Assembly (NCBI RefSeq): GCF_028201475.1
Contig: NZ_CP116383.1
Location: 2,294,001-2,358,000, forward strand
Reading direction: 5' to 3'
Length of the DNA stretch: 64,000 nucleotides
Source: Vibrio sp. SCSIO 43137
GTDB taxonomy: Bacteria > Pseudomonadota > Gammaproteobacteria > Enterobacterales > Vibrionaceae
Below, piece by piece: positions 45,230 through 53,659 of this stretch. The notes under the pieces were generated by a model. The model saw only the letters and a list, made by a program, of their open reading frames with translations, ran no database searches and had not been told where the DNA came from. The translations under genes and the position numbers were made by a program. The first letter of the stretch is position 1, and each line of letters opens with the position of its first letter.

Positions 45230-45721
45230 ATGAAAAGATCATCAAATAGTGAAACCATCTATCTGGCCGGCGGGTGCCTGTGGGGTGTACAAGAGTATAT
45301 CCGTCACCTGCCCGGAGTGATTGCAACTCAGGCCGGCCGCGCCAACGGTAGTTCAGAGAATACTAAATCAGATTACGACGGCTACACTGAATGTGTGCGT
45401 ACAGAGTTTGATAGCGACCAGCTGCCACTGAAACAACTGCTGGACTATTTTTTTGAAATTATTGATCCCTATAGTGTTAACAAACAGGGTGACGATATCG
45501 GGGAAAAGTACCGTACCGGCATTTATAGCAATCTTAAACATCACCTTGATCAGGCGAAAGAATATATCGGCAACAGGCCCGATGCAGACAAGGTGGTTGT
45601 TGAAGTCCTGCCTTTATCAAACTATGTCAGAAGTGATGATGAACATCAGGACAGACTGACCCGCTGCCCCGATGATTACTGTCATATTCCTCAGCATCTG
45701 CTGCATAAGTACAAAGCCTAG
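45230..45721 (+). CDS. msrA: MsrA-like peptide-methionine (S)-S-oxide reductase
   Basis: A 163-residue protein, short for MsrA (about 170-215). The active-site block is AGGCLWGVQEY, where most MsrA have GCFWGxE; Cys16 is the nucleophile, with Leu and Gln replacing the usual Phe and Glu. Other family parts are present: YDGYTECVRTEFD, QLLDYFFEIIDPYSVNKQGD and KYRTGIYS. The C-terminus has CPDDYCHIPQ with two further Cys that could serve as resolving residues. It reduces methionine-S-sulfoxide. It starts 3 bases after the BPL_N gene and is convergent with the broken EamA gene. Confidence 0.82.
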   Translation: MKRSSNSETIYLAGGCLWGVQEYIRHLPGVIATQAGRANGSSENTKSDYDGYTECVRTEFDSDQLPLKQLLDYFFEIIDPYSVNKQGDDIGEKYRTGIYSNLKHHLDQAKEYIGNRPDADKVVVEVLPLSNYVRSDDEHQDRLTRCPDDYCHIPQHLLHKYKA

Positions 45722-46598
45722 GGCTGCTTTCTTGCCACAAATACCAAGGCAATTCCGGCCAATATCAGTAGTGTTGCCACAGCTTCTGACAGAGAAATAC
45801 TCTCTCTCATAAAAAGCCAGCCTCCCAGTCCGGCCAGAGCCGGAACCGATAACTGAACGACAGACGCACTCAGCATTGTCAGGCCGGGAAGAACCGAATA
45901 CCAGATGGCATACCCCATTGCAGAAGTCACTGCTCCTGACGCTATTGCCAGCCAGACTCCTTTTGCTGACAACTGAAACTGTCCAAAGGCAAATGGTGTA
46001 AATAACACCGCTATCAATCCCGCCAGCATAAATGCCATACACATTCCCGCCAGAGCACTTCTGTTCTGTGGCTGCTTTCCGAGAATAGTAAAAATCGCCC
46101 AACATAAGCCAGCAACAGCCATTAGTGCCGCTGCAAGCAGATCCGGCCGAACGGCCGAACGGCAGAAGGCCCCATAAGAAAAACAAAGCCGGCAATGGAG
46201 AGCGCAAGGCCTGCCCATTCACGGAAAAACATCTTGTTACCACTCAGCAGGTAAAAGCCGATCATGCTGAACTGCACCACAGCAAATAAGATTAAGGCAC
46301 CGGTACCTGTCGCTATATCGACATAGGAGTAGGAAAAGCAAATCGCATAACCAAACAGCATAAATGCGGCAAGCAGATCGGTTTTATTTGGCTTTAGAGA
46401 AACCTTACGCCACTCACTCTGGTTCAATCTTAAGATAATCAACAGCGCAACAGCTCCTGACAAGAGCCGGATAAGAGTATATCCCGCCGGATCAATCGCA
46501 CTCTCTGCTAATGCCAACCTGCCAAGAATGGAATTTCCTGCAAAGGCCAGCATTGCGCAGGTAACCAGTAGTACAGTTCTAAAAAGAGTATTTTTCAA
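45718..46598 (-). pseudogene. EamA/DMT-family transporter frameshifted by an 8-bp tandem duplication
   Basis: The N-terminal half (46598 down to about 46155) reads MKNTLFRTVLLVTCAMLAFA and gives five membrane helices up to FVFLMGPSAVRP. The C-terminal half continues in another frame from RPDLLAAALMAVAGLCWAIF to the stop at 45718, with five further helices. At the junction GTTCGGCC (minus strand) occurs twice in tandem (46145-46160). Removing one copy joins the halves as SAVRPDLLAAA and gives a 290-residue transporter of normal length. The substrate is unknown. Confidence 0.85.
46145..46160 (-). repeat. 8-bp tandem duplication causing the frameshift in the EamA gene
   Basis: Plus-strand GGCCGAAC occurs at 46145-46152 and 46153-46160, followed by GGC. 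One extra unit shifts the frame by two bases, the same kind of lesion as in the MelR-like gene at 14.55 kb. Confidence 0.9.
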
Positions 46599-46917
46599 AA
46601 GTAATCGGCTTATACGGAGAACAGTAAATCTAATAGTGCGCTCTTCTCACTAAAGCTTCCAGCTTATAAAAGAAGAAGCTAGCTGATTTAGTTATATAAA
46701 AGCGGAGTCCGTACAAAAATGTTATCTATGAAAATCAGATAAAAACGGCATTTAAAACCAAACTAATCACTCTTTAGGGTGAGTTAGGCTAATTACTCTA
46801 ATCTTGTGAAGCAAATCAAACTCAATGCATATGCTATTGCTATGCTGAATCTATAAGAAAAATCTATGAATTGTAATTTGTTGCTTAGTTAAGCATATAG
46901 CCCGGAAGGTATAACTT
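46599..46917. other. Intergenic region upstream of the chemotaxis receptor gene
   Basis: AT-rich, no gene seen. It contains a short imperfect hairpin (TCACTC...GGGTGA near 46770) and, at its right end, GGAAGGT as ribosome binding site for the receptor gene. I can name no other site. Confidence 0.4.
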
Positions 46918-48867
46918 ATGTATAAGGATATTAGATTAGGTTTAAAAATCGGCCTTGGTTTCGGCATAGTGCTGATACTTCTCACCATAGTATTAAGTGT
47001 CGGCATATTAGCTCTGCAAAAAGCAGATAAGGGCATAGAAGATTACAGAGGACTGGCGCGCGATACCAATTTATCAGGAAGATTACAGGCTAATATGCTG
47101 ATGGTCCGGATGAACGTAAAAGACTTCCTTATCACTAAAAGCGATACTGATTTAAAGCAGTATCAGGACTATCTGTCAAAAATGGAGAGCTTTCTCGCAC
47201 AAGCGAAGCAAGAGATACATAAACCGGAAAGAGCAGCATTAATAGACTCCGTTGAACAGGCAATTAATTCTTATCAGAGTGCTTTTGATGACGTGGTCGG
47301 GTTAGTTAACCAGCAAGATATTATTGCTCAGTCACAGCTGGTTCCTGACGGGGAAGCCATGAGAAAGACCATAGAGAAGATTCTGGAGTCTGCCTATCAG
47401 GACGGAGATGCAGAAGCCGCCTATCACGCCGCTCATGTTCAGGAGAAAATGTTAGTAGGCCGGCTGTTTGTGGCTAAATTTCTTCAGTCCAACCAGAGTG
47501 GCGATTTTGAAATGGCCGTTCAGAATATGGAGCTCACCCTGAATAACGAAATTGCTGATATGCATAAGAATTTGCAGAACCCGGGCAGAATTAAGCTACT
47601 GGAACAGTTTGAAACGGCACATAAAAGTTATGTGCAGGCAATGAAGGATATCCATGGCCTGATCGTTAAGAGTAATGCCATTATCAGCGGCACACTGGAT
47701 GTATTGGGTCCGCAGGTTGCTAAAGAGGTGGAAGAAGTAAAACTATCGGTTATGCATGATCAGGACACCCTGGGGCCGGAACTGAAACAGAGCACCGACA
47801 ACAGTATTCAGCTGACTCTTATTCTCGCCGTCGTAGCAATAGTATTGGGTTTGATTTTCGCCTATATACTTACCGTTGCCATTACACGGCCGATTCAGAA
47901 AGCAGTCGATGCAGCCAACCAACTGGCGCAAGGCGATCTCTCTGTAAATGTAGGGGTAACCGGAAAAGACGAAACAGGTCGTCTGCTAAGTGCCGTGCAA
48001 AACACAGCAGATAACCTCAAGCAGATGATCTCCACCATCTCCAATGCCAGCAGCGAGTTGGCTTCCGCTTCAGAAGAGTTAGCAGTAGTGACAGAGCAGA
48101 CTTCCAAAGGAATTAGCCAGCAGGAGAGCGAGACCGAAATGGTCGCTGCCGCCATGAATGAGATGTCTACCACCGTTCATGATGTTGCTGATAACGCGGC
48201 TAAAGCCTCTGACGCCGCCAATGATGCTGACAAACAAGCCAGTTCCGGAGCCAGAGTAGTAGAACAGACTATCTCCTCTATTAACTCACTCTCCGGCAGT
48301 GTAAACCAATCTTCAGACAGGTTAAATGAAGTGCAGCAACAGGTAGAAAACATTAGCAATATTTTAAAAATCATTCTGGAAATCGCTGAGCAAACCAACC
48401 TGCTGGCACTAAATGCCGCTATTGAAGCCGCCCGGGCAGGAGAACAAGGCAGAGGCTTTGCTGTTGTGGCCGATGAAGTGCGTTCACTGGCGGAACGGAC
48501 GCAAGGTTCAACCTCTGAGATACAGGGAATAATCGAGCAGTTGCAGCAAGGAACCAGGCTCACCGTTGAAGCGATGGGTGAAGGAAAAGATCAAGCAGAC
48601 AAATGTGTGGAACAAGCACAGGATGCCAGTTCTGCCCTACACGCAATCACAAACTCCATCAGTATTATTAATGATATGAATATGCAGATAGCCAGCGCAT
48701 CGGAACAACAGAGCGCCGTTGCTGAAGAGATCAACAAGAATGTGGACAATGTGAAGCAGGTGGCGGAAGAGAACTCTGTTGCCGCCAACCAGACCAGCAG
48801 CTCAAGTGCTGAAATCGCCCGCCTTGCAGAAGGACTAGGACAGCTTGTCTCACAATTTAAAGTATAA
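46918..48867 (+). CDS. Methyl-accepting chemotaxis protein with large periplasmic helical (HBM-like) sensor
   Basis: A 649-residue inner-membrane receptor. Membrane helix 1 is at about 11-33 and helix 2 at about 296-320. The 260-residue periplasmic part is all helical and long enough for a two-bundle HBM sensor, as in receptors of TCA intermediates (length-based inference). A HAMP domain follows ([20 protein letters not shown]), then the cytoplasmic coiled coil with the conserved tip (about 485-530: [20 protein letters not shown] and [20 protein letters not shown]). No CheR-binding pentapeptide is seen at the C-terminus. It is a single gene with its own terminator. Confidence 0.92.
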   Translation: MYKDIRLGLKIGLGFGIVLILLTIVLSVGILALQKADKGIEDYRGLARDTNLSGRLQANMLMVRMNVKDFLITKSDTDLKQYQDYLSKMESFLAQAKQEIHKPERAALIDSVEQAINSYQSAFDDVVGLVNQQDIIAQSQLVPDGEAMRKTIEKILESAYQDGDAEAAYHAAHVQEKMLVGRLFVAKFLQSNQSGDFEMAVQNMELTLNNEIADMHKNLQNPGRIKLLEQFETAHKSYVQAMKDIHGLIVKSNAIISGTLDVLGPQVAKEVEEVKLSVMHDQDTLGPELKQSTDNSIQLTLILAVVAIVLGLIFAYILTVAITRPIQKAVDAANQLAQGDLSVNVGVTGKDETGRLLSAVQNTADNLKQMISTISNASSELASASEELAVVTEQTSKGISQQESETEMVAAAMNEMSTTVHDVADNAAKASDAANDADKQASSGARVVEQTISSINSLSGSVNQSSDRLNEVQQQVENISNILKIILEIAEQTNLLALNAAIEAARAGEQGRGFAVVADEVRSLAERTQGSTSEIQGIIEQLQQGTRLTVEAMGEGKDQADKCVEQAQDASSALHAITNSISIINDMNMQIASASEQQSAVAEEINKNVDNVKQVAEENSVAANQTSSSSAEIARLAEGLGQLVSQFKV

Positions 48868-48884
48868 CTCCCGCTTCGCCGTTA

Positions 48885-48911
48885 AAGCCTGCTTATTAAG
48901 CAGGCTTTTTT
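48885..48911 (+). terminator. Intrinsic terminator of the chemotaxis receptor gene
   Basis: AAGCCTGCTT (48885-48894) pairs with AAGCAGGCTT (48898-48907) over a 3-base loop, followed by TTTT. Confidence 0.92.
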
Positions 48912-49019
48912 AATCATCAAATCCCGAATATAAAACCAGTATCTTATTTTGTATCATATTGATATTATGTGAATTTACTCATTTCACCACAATTCACACT
49001 TTAAGCCGGAGCCTGAGAT

Positions 49020-49421
49020 ATGTTGTTTAGAAAACCGCTTACTGAAAAAGATTTCCGGATAACAGACAACGAACTGATAGTGAGAAAAACCTCATTTACC
49101 CTTTACCGGATTCAAAAACTTGAATGCAAAAAGCGCACTCTGAAGGATAACCTTATAAATATTCTGGCTCTGGCACTTATGTTGTCGGCCGCTACGTGGG
49201 CTTTTGTTCCGATTGCAGGCCCGTATGTATTGCTAATCACACTACTGCTTGGTTTTTTGGGCGTTAAAAAATATGAGTTTCGTGCTGAGTATGCCGCAAC
49301 CGATGAGAGCGGAGATTACTGGGTTACCTTAGCCAACGGATGTTCCGAAGCAGAACTTAAAGTAATGCAGCAGCAACAACAGCAACTAAGCCACTTTCTG
49401 TGTCTCAGCGAATCACAATGA
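49020..49421 (+). CDS. Small membrane protein, DUF6232-like
   Basis: A 133-residue protein starting at ATG 49020 after a GGAG-containing leader. The N-terminus (FRITDNELIVRKTSFTLYRI) is a short beta-rich segment, followed by two adjacent membrane helices (about 46-82) and a second polar region (FRAEYAATDESGDYWVTLAN). This order resembles DUF6232 proteins, but that is from memory. A run of Gln codons (EAELKVMQQQQQQLSHF) lies near the end. Function unknown. Confidence 0.6.
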   Translation: MLFRKPLTEKDFRITDNELIVRKTSFTLYRIQKLECKKRTLKDNLINILALALMLSAATWAFVPIAGPYVLLITLLLGFLGVKKYEFRAEYAATDESGDYWVTLANGCSEAELKVMQQQQQQLSHFLCLSESQ

Positions 49422-49491
49422 AAAGAGCAAAACTATCCCCCTAGCTGTTTTTCATGTACTAATATTAGAGTAATCAGTTAAGGGAGTGTTT

Positions 49492-49890
49492 ATGCTGGAG
49501 CATGGTATCTATTCTGTTCATATTGAAGGAAATATTATCATTGGCAGAGTGGTTGGTTCGCACAATGAGTACGATGTTCTAGCGGCAACCAATGCCTTTA
49601 AAAAGGCCATTGCAACATTTAAAGGTGAACCGTTTGGTGAAATCATCGATGCCAGAGATCTGGATGGTGTCACTCCGGAAGGTTTTGCGGAAATAGAAAA
49701 ATACAATAGCTGGTTAGTAGAACATGGCATTAAAGCAAGAGCCTTTGTCGTCTCAAACACTGTTATGCCCGCAATAGTAAAAAACCGAATAAAAGATCTC
49801 AACGGTCTGAAAACTAAAGAGTTCATGGATGTAGAGCAGGCCAAAATCTGGCTAGAGCAGGAATTGGCCAACTCTTCACTCTGCTCATAA
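49492..49890 (+). CDS. STAS/SpoIIAA-like small cytoplasmic protein
   Basis: A 132-residue protein. The ATG at 49492 follows AAGGGAG by 6 bases and was preferred over a GTG 6 bases earlier. The fold signs are alternating strands and helices: YSVHIEGNIIIGRVVG, FGEIIDARDLDGVTPEGFAE, ARAFVVSNTVMPAIVKNRI and a final KEFMDVEQAKIWLEQEL, as in SpoIIAA-like or STAS-like single-domain proteins. It may bind a lipid or act as a regulator partner; no function is known. A small CTCATAA/TTATGAG hairpin overlaps the stop codon. Confidence 0.6.
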   Translation: MLEHGIYSVHIEGNIIIGRVVGSHNEYDVLAATNAFKKAIATFKGEPFGEIIDARDLDGVTPEGFAEIEKYNSWLVEHGIKARAFVVSNTVMPAIVKNRIKDLNGLKTKEFMDVEQAKIWLEQELANSSLCS

Positions 49891-49926
49891 ATCGCTTATG
49901 AGTTTCAGTCAGACCCCCAACTGGTC

Positions 49927-50811
49927 CTATCTTCGGTTAGCCATCCGCTTATATTGATGTCGTCTTCCACGCAACGTGATTCCCAGACGAACAATATTTT
50001 CAGGCAGCGCTAAACCAGAATAACCACTATCCCCTATATGGACAATATCGGCACCCGCTGCTTTCGATTCCATTGCAACACGCTCAATGTAGCTCTCGCT
50101 ACTTCCTTCCTGAGACGTACCTATCGCCAGCATTCCAAGCAAACCAACCCGATGAACTTCTTCCATCATACGCGCAGCCAGTTCAGGTGATACACCCGGA
50201 GTAGTATAGGGAGCCGGAAACAATACAATATCGGCTCCGGCCTGTTTAAACAGAGAAATAACCGACAAGTCATAATCATTACCAACACCAGAACCATGCA
50301 TTTTTCCGGCAATAATAATAATATCTTCAGAGACACTACGCGCTTCCCTTATGCCTTCAACAATGGTTTGCTGAGTGACTTTCATTCCCGGGTTTCCGGT
50401 AATCATTATATAGTTCATGCCAAGATCAACGGCTCTGCGGACAGTCTGACGTGATAAAACCCTGCCGCTGTTCACCTGCCCGGCCATCTCTGCAGGCACA
50501 GGTTCCAAATTACAACCCAGCAGACGTCCCGTATAATCCCTGACATGCTCAATTGAGATCTCGGAAGGAGCATCATGTTGATTAACAACAGCAAAAGGAT
50601 TGTTTAAGTCCAGTAAGTTCAAGGTTATCATATCCGCACCAAAGCAAGCTGCCAGTTCAGCATTACTAACTACATCAACAGACGGCACTGCTGTGACTAT
50701 GGTCTCAGCCATAATCGTCCGCCCTTCTGAGCGTTCGATGGCATTCAAAATCTGCTCCCTGCCGGCATTCCGGATATCTTCACTGGTAAAATCAAAAATT
50801 CTCTTATTCAT
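49927..50811 (-). CDS. TIM-barrel-like protein of unknown function
   Basis: A 294-residue cytoplasmic protein. ATG 50811 follows GGAGAAAAG. The chain has regular beta-alpha repeats: FGADMITLNLLDLNNPF, MNYIMITGNPGMKVTQQTIV, SEDIIIIAGKMHGSGVGND, AGADIVLFPAPYTTPGVSPE, GLLGMLAIGTSQEGSSESY and GADIVHIGDSGYSGLALPEN. The last Gly-rich turns suggest a phosphate-binding site. I know this kind of protein only as an uncharacterised family. The divergent AraC regulator and the AGTACT repeats between them suggest inducible catabolism of some sugar-like compound (inference). Confidence 0.65.
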   Translation of the reverse strand: MNKRIFDFTSEDIRNAGREQILNAIERSEGRTIMAETIVTAVPSVDVVSNAELAACFGADMITLNLLDLNNPFAVVNQHDAPSEISIEHVRDYTGRLLGCNLEPVPAEMAGQVNSGRVLSRQTVRRAVDLGMNYIMITGNPGMKVTQQTIVEGIREARSVSEDIIIIAGKMHGSGVGNDYDLSVISLFKQAGADIVLFPAPYTTPGVSPELAARMMEEVHRVGLLGMLAIGTSQEGSSESYIERVAMESKAAGADIVHIGDSGYSGLALPENIVRLGITLRGRRHQYKRMANRR

Positions 50812-50870
50812 CTTTTCTCCGATTAACACATTCAGCTTTATTCAGATTAGCTTTCAATGACCTGACGATT

Positions 50871-50937
50871 AGTACTAATTCACCAATAAACAGTACTTTA
50901 TTTCCATATTCTGTTTTTCAACGTTGATTTCAGTACT
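50871..50937. promoter_or_regulatory. Three AGTACT repeats between divergent AraC and TIM-barrel genes
   Basis: AGTACT at 50871-50876, 50892-50897 and 50932-50937, with spacings of 21 and 40 bases (about two and four helical turns). The 163-bp divergent promoter region contains all three, so they are candidate AraC-family operator half-sites. Confidence 0.55.
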
Positions 50938-50974
50938 ATATTGTCAGTTATTAATTTATTTTTTTCAGGATGCC

Positions 50975-51838
50975 ATGAAGAGCAAATTAGAGAGAATCCC
51001 CCTGCGACCGGGCATGTCCTGGCGTTATAAAATGGAGACTGAACTTAATCACACTGGGACAATGCACCACCATCAGGAGTTTGAGCTCTCTCTACACATA
51101 CTTCGAAACGGCACACTAACCATTAATCAACATACAGAGGAGCAGCAAGAGGCAAGCTTGTACCTGCTGCCTCCCAGCCAAGCACACCTGTTTGATTTTC
51201 GTCAGTCAACAAACCTTCCCCCCGGCGAAAGCCATTACATCTGGTTTAGTCGTGACTGGATTGCCAACATGACTTATAGCTGTGCCGAGTTCAGAAAGAT
51301 CAATGAGCGATTGACTAGTGTCCCCTACGGACTGAAGTTTAGTCAGGAGACTACGGGCAGAGTCCGACAATTGCTGACGCAGTTAGACTGTAATAGCCCT
51401 AAGCTCAGTCAGTTATCTCTGTTGATAGAGATTTTGAGCGAACTCTGCATAGATAAAGCAGCCACAACCGTTAGTTCCAGCAATCAGCGCCTCGTTTGTG
51501 ACCTGTTTGATAAAGATAAGAAAATCAATAAGCTTGCTCTCTATCTGGAACAGAACTATAACTGCCAGATATCATTAAAAAGCACCGCCGAACATATGAA
51601 CATGAGCCAGAGCTCATTGCATCGCCTGTTTATCTTGCATTTTGGTGAATCCTTCTCCCTGAGATTACGCAAAATAAGACTCAGCTATGCGGCACAATGG
51701 CTGGCAAATACCGACATGCCCATAACCGTTATCTGCCATCAGGCCGGGTACCAAAACCAATCAAACTTTAACCGGCAATTCCGGCAATACAAAGGAGCAA
51801 CACCGAGCGAGTATCGCCGGAAGTTTAGCTCATTTTAG
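50975..51838 (+). CDS. AraC-family transcriptional regulator
   Basis: A 287-residue regulator. The N-terminal cupin-like sensor (about 20-110) has MHHHQEFELSLHILRNGTLT; the C-terminal AraC domain (about 185-285) has TAEHMNMSQSSLHRLFILHF, then VICHQAGYQNQSNFNRQFR and TPSEYRRKF. The ATG at 50975 has AGGA upstream; an earlier ATG at 50924 would add an unrelated hydrophobic stretch. It is divergent from the TIM-barrel-like gene, its probable target. A decayed binding-protein remnant follows directly. Confidence 0.88.
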   Translation: MKSKLERIPLRPGMSWRYKMETELNHTGTMHHHQEFELSLHILRNGTLTINQHTEEQQEASLYLLPPSQAHLFDFRQSTNLPPGESHYIWFSRDWIANMTYSCAEFRKINERLTSVPYGLKFSQETTGRVRQLLTQLDCNSPKLSQLSLLIEILSELCIDKAATTVSSSNQRLVCDLFDKDKKINKLALYLEQNYNCQISLKSTAEHMNMSQSSLHRLFILHFGESFSLRLRKIRLSYAAQWLANTDMPITVICHQAGYQNQSNFNRQFRQYKGATPSEYRRKFSSF

Positions 51839-51841
51839 TCA

Positions 51842-52108
51842 GACAACCGGATTGACTGTTACTACGTAATTATATTTGAGCGAAATGCCCTCATACGGGC
51901 AAAGAAATTCTCCCTCTCAGTAGAGGTCATCGCGCTTCCTAAACCAGTTAACACTGAGAAAGAGTATGCTACATTTTCCAACCATTCACCGTACCTGTCT
52001 TATCTCCCACAATTTAACCAGAAGCTAAAGCAGATGGTTGAAAGCAGTGAAGTGGAAAGGCTTATTGAAAAGAATATTAATAAAGCATCCGGGAATTCTC
52101 ACTTTTAA
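51842..52108 (+). pseudogene. Remnant of a periplasmic amino-acid-type binding protein (C-terminal end)
   Basis: An open frame without a start codon reads NRIDCYY, then RNALIRAKKFSLSVEVIALP and KPVNTEKEYATFSNHSPYLS, then YLPQFNQKLKQMVESSEVER, ending at a stop at 52106-52108. This is the usual C-terminal quarter of SBP_bac_3 proteins (pattern: small residue-D-Y, then a helix, then FSK..P, then FN..L..M...G...RI). The N-terminal three quarters are gone, replaced by the AraC gene. It is a degraded copy with no promoter of its own. Confidence 0.7.
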
Positions 52109-52415
52109 CACCAAATCTGATCTACAGTTTCAAGATATACAGATTTACCTGTATATTCTTTTTGAGTAATCTATTAATAGTTTTTATTCGATTGGTGAAT
52201 ATGTATGAAACAGCTGTCAGATATCGCCCGTTTTCTCGATGTACTTGGTGACGTCAAAAGTTCTTCTGACATTATTTATACCAGTCCCGCCTGCACACAG
52301 CTATATTGCTATCCACTCAGCAACTAACATAAGCTCGAGAGGTTAATGGCGGATAAATTCACAAAAAATTCAATAATTAAAACAGTAAAGCTAATTCAGC
52401 CCAAGGAAGTAAAGT
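52109..52415. other. Intergenic region upstream of the EAL-HDOD gene
   Basis: Mostly AT-rich. A 40-codon frame (52205-52327) starts MKQLSDIARFLDVLGDVKSS but has no ribosome binding site of note and no recognised family, so it is not called a gene. The last bases before 52416 carry AAGGAAG, the ribosome binding site of the next gene. Confidence 0.4.
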
Positions 52416-53624
52416 ATGTACTCTTATGTAGCAAGACAACCCATCACCGACAGACAACTTAACGTTGTCGGTTTTGAGTTGCTCTACAGGGACGGCGATC
52501 AAAACGCCTTTCCCAATATGGACGCCTCCATTGCCACCAAAGAGCTGTTAGTAGAGCAATGCCTTGTTCAGCAAGGTCGTGTTATCGGTGATAAAAAAGG
52601 GTTTATCAACTTCGGCTACGATACCATCATCCAGAAAGTCCCGATGGATTTTCCCATTCAGAAATATGTTATTGAGGTTCTTGAAACCTGTCGTCCGACC
52701 GAAGAACTGTATGAGGCAATTAAAGAGCTAAGTGAAAAAGGCTACACCATTGCACTCGATGACTTTATGTTGAGGGATGAGTGGAAGCGCTTTCTGCCTT
52801 TTGTCGATATTATCAAGTTTGATCTTAAAGCCAGCCCGCTGGATAAAGTTGCGGCCTATATGGAAGAGGTAAACAACTTTGACCTGAAATTTCTCGCAGA
52901 AAAAGTAGAAACCTATCAAGACTATGAACAGGCCAAACAGTATGGCTTTCACTATTTTCAGGGCTTTTTCTATAGTCACCCTCAGGTGATCAAAAACCGT
53001 ACTATTGACTCTTCCCTTTCAGTTAATATTCAGCTTTGTCGTGCCGTTTCAGGCCACACTATAGATTACAAAGAGGTGGAGAGAATCATCACCAGCAACA
53101 CCTCACTGTCGTTTAAACTGCTGAACTTTGTAAACGCCTGTTATGCTGTAAGAAGTCCTATCACCTCCTTTCATCAGGCTCTTGTTTATCTGGGTGAAGA
53201 CAGGCTACGCAAATTTGTCTCCTATGTAGCACTCGCCGATATGGGAGATGAGAAGCCCGGTATTCTTTCCGTTACTTCTTTGCACCGGGCTAAATTTATG
53301 CAAGCAATGCTAAGCAGGTTGGGACACCGCCACCTGATGAATGCCGGTTACCTATGCGGCATGCTATCACTTATCGACGCGGTGTTAGATATGGATATGC
53401 CTTATATTATCGAACCGCTGAAAATCGATAGTGAAGTGAAAGATGCATTGTTAATGAAGAAAGGCTTATTAGGCACCCTATTACGACTTATCGAGGCAAT
53501 AGAACAGTCTGACTGGGATACCATCTACGAAACAGAAAAAGAGCTGCAACTAAGCAAAGAGACCATCACTGTCTGTGATCTCGACGCGGCCTTCTGGGTA
53601 GGTGAGCTTGGTGTTTATTATTAG
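52416..53624 (+). CDS. EAL-HDOD signalling protein (YuxH type)
   Basis: A 402-residue cytoplasmic protein. The first part (about 1-200) is an EAL-like domain whose signature reads FELLYR, without the glutamate-alanine-leucine motif, so c-di-GMP hydrolysis is doubtful; ALDDF and FHYFQGFFYSHP are retained. The second part (about 205-395) is an HDOD domain (IITSNTSLSFKLLNFVNACY, SFHQALVYLGEDRLRKFVSY). Such proteins act in chemotaxis, attachment or motility signalling in vibrios by binding partners rather than by catalysis. It lies near two chemotaxis receptor genes. Confidence 0.88.
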   Translation: MYSYVARQPITDRQLNVVGFELLYRDGDQNAFPNMDASIATKELLVEQCLVQQGRVIGDKKGFINFGYDTIIQKVPMDFPIQKYVIEVLETCRPTEELYEAIKELSEKGYTIALDDFMLRDEWKRFLPFVDIIKFDLKASPLDKVAAYMEEVNNFDLKFLAEKVETYQDYEQAKQYGFHYFQGFFYSHPQVIKNRTIDSSLSVNIQLCRAVSGHTIDYKEVERIITSNTSLSFKLLNFVNACYAVRSPITSFHQALVYLGEDRLRKFVSYVALADMGDEKPGILSVTSLHRAKFMQAMLSRLGHRHLMNAGYLCGMLSLIDAVLDMDMPYIIEPLKIDSEVKDALLMKKGLLGTLLRLIEAIEQSDWDTIYETEKELQLSKETITVCDLDAAFWVGELGVYY

Positions 53625-53659
53625 CTGCTGACCTGGCTGTGTATTAATCAAACTCCTCT

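Noticed and set aside
45617..46243. A long alternative minus-strand frame across the broken EamA gene and msrA end
   Set aside because: It is a shadow frame: the EamA membrane-helix pattern lies in the two frames described, and this one reads low-complexity Ser/Gly/Cys text and overlaps msrA.
52205..52327. A 40-codon plus-strand frame before the EAL-HDOD gene
   Set aside because: No ribosome binding site and no recognisable family; kept only as a remark in the intergenic entry.
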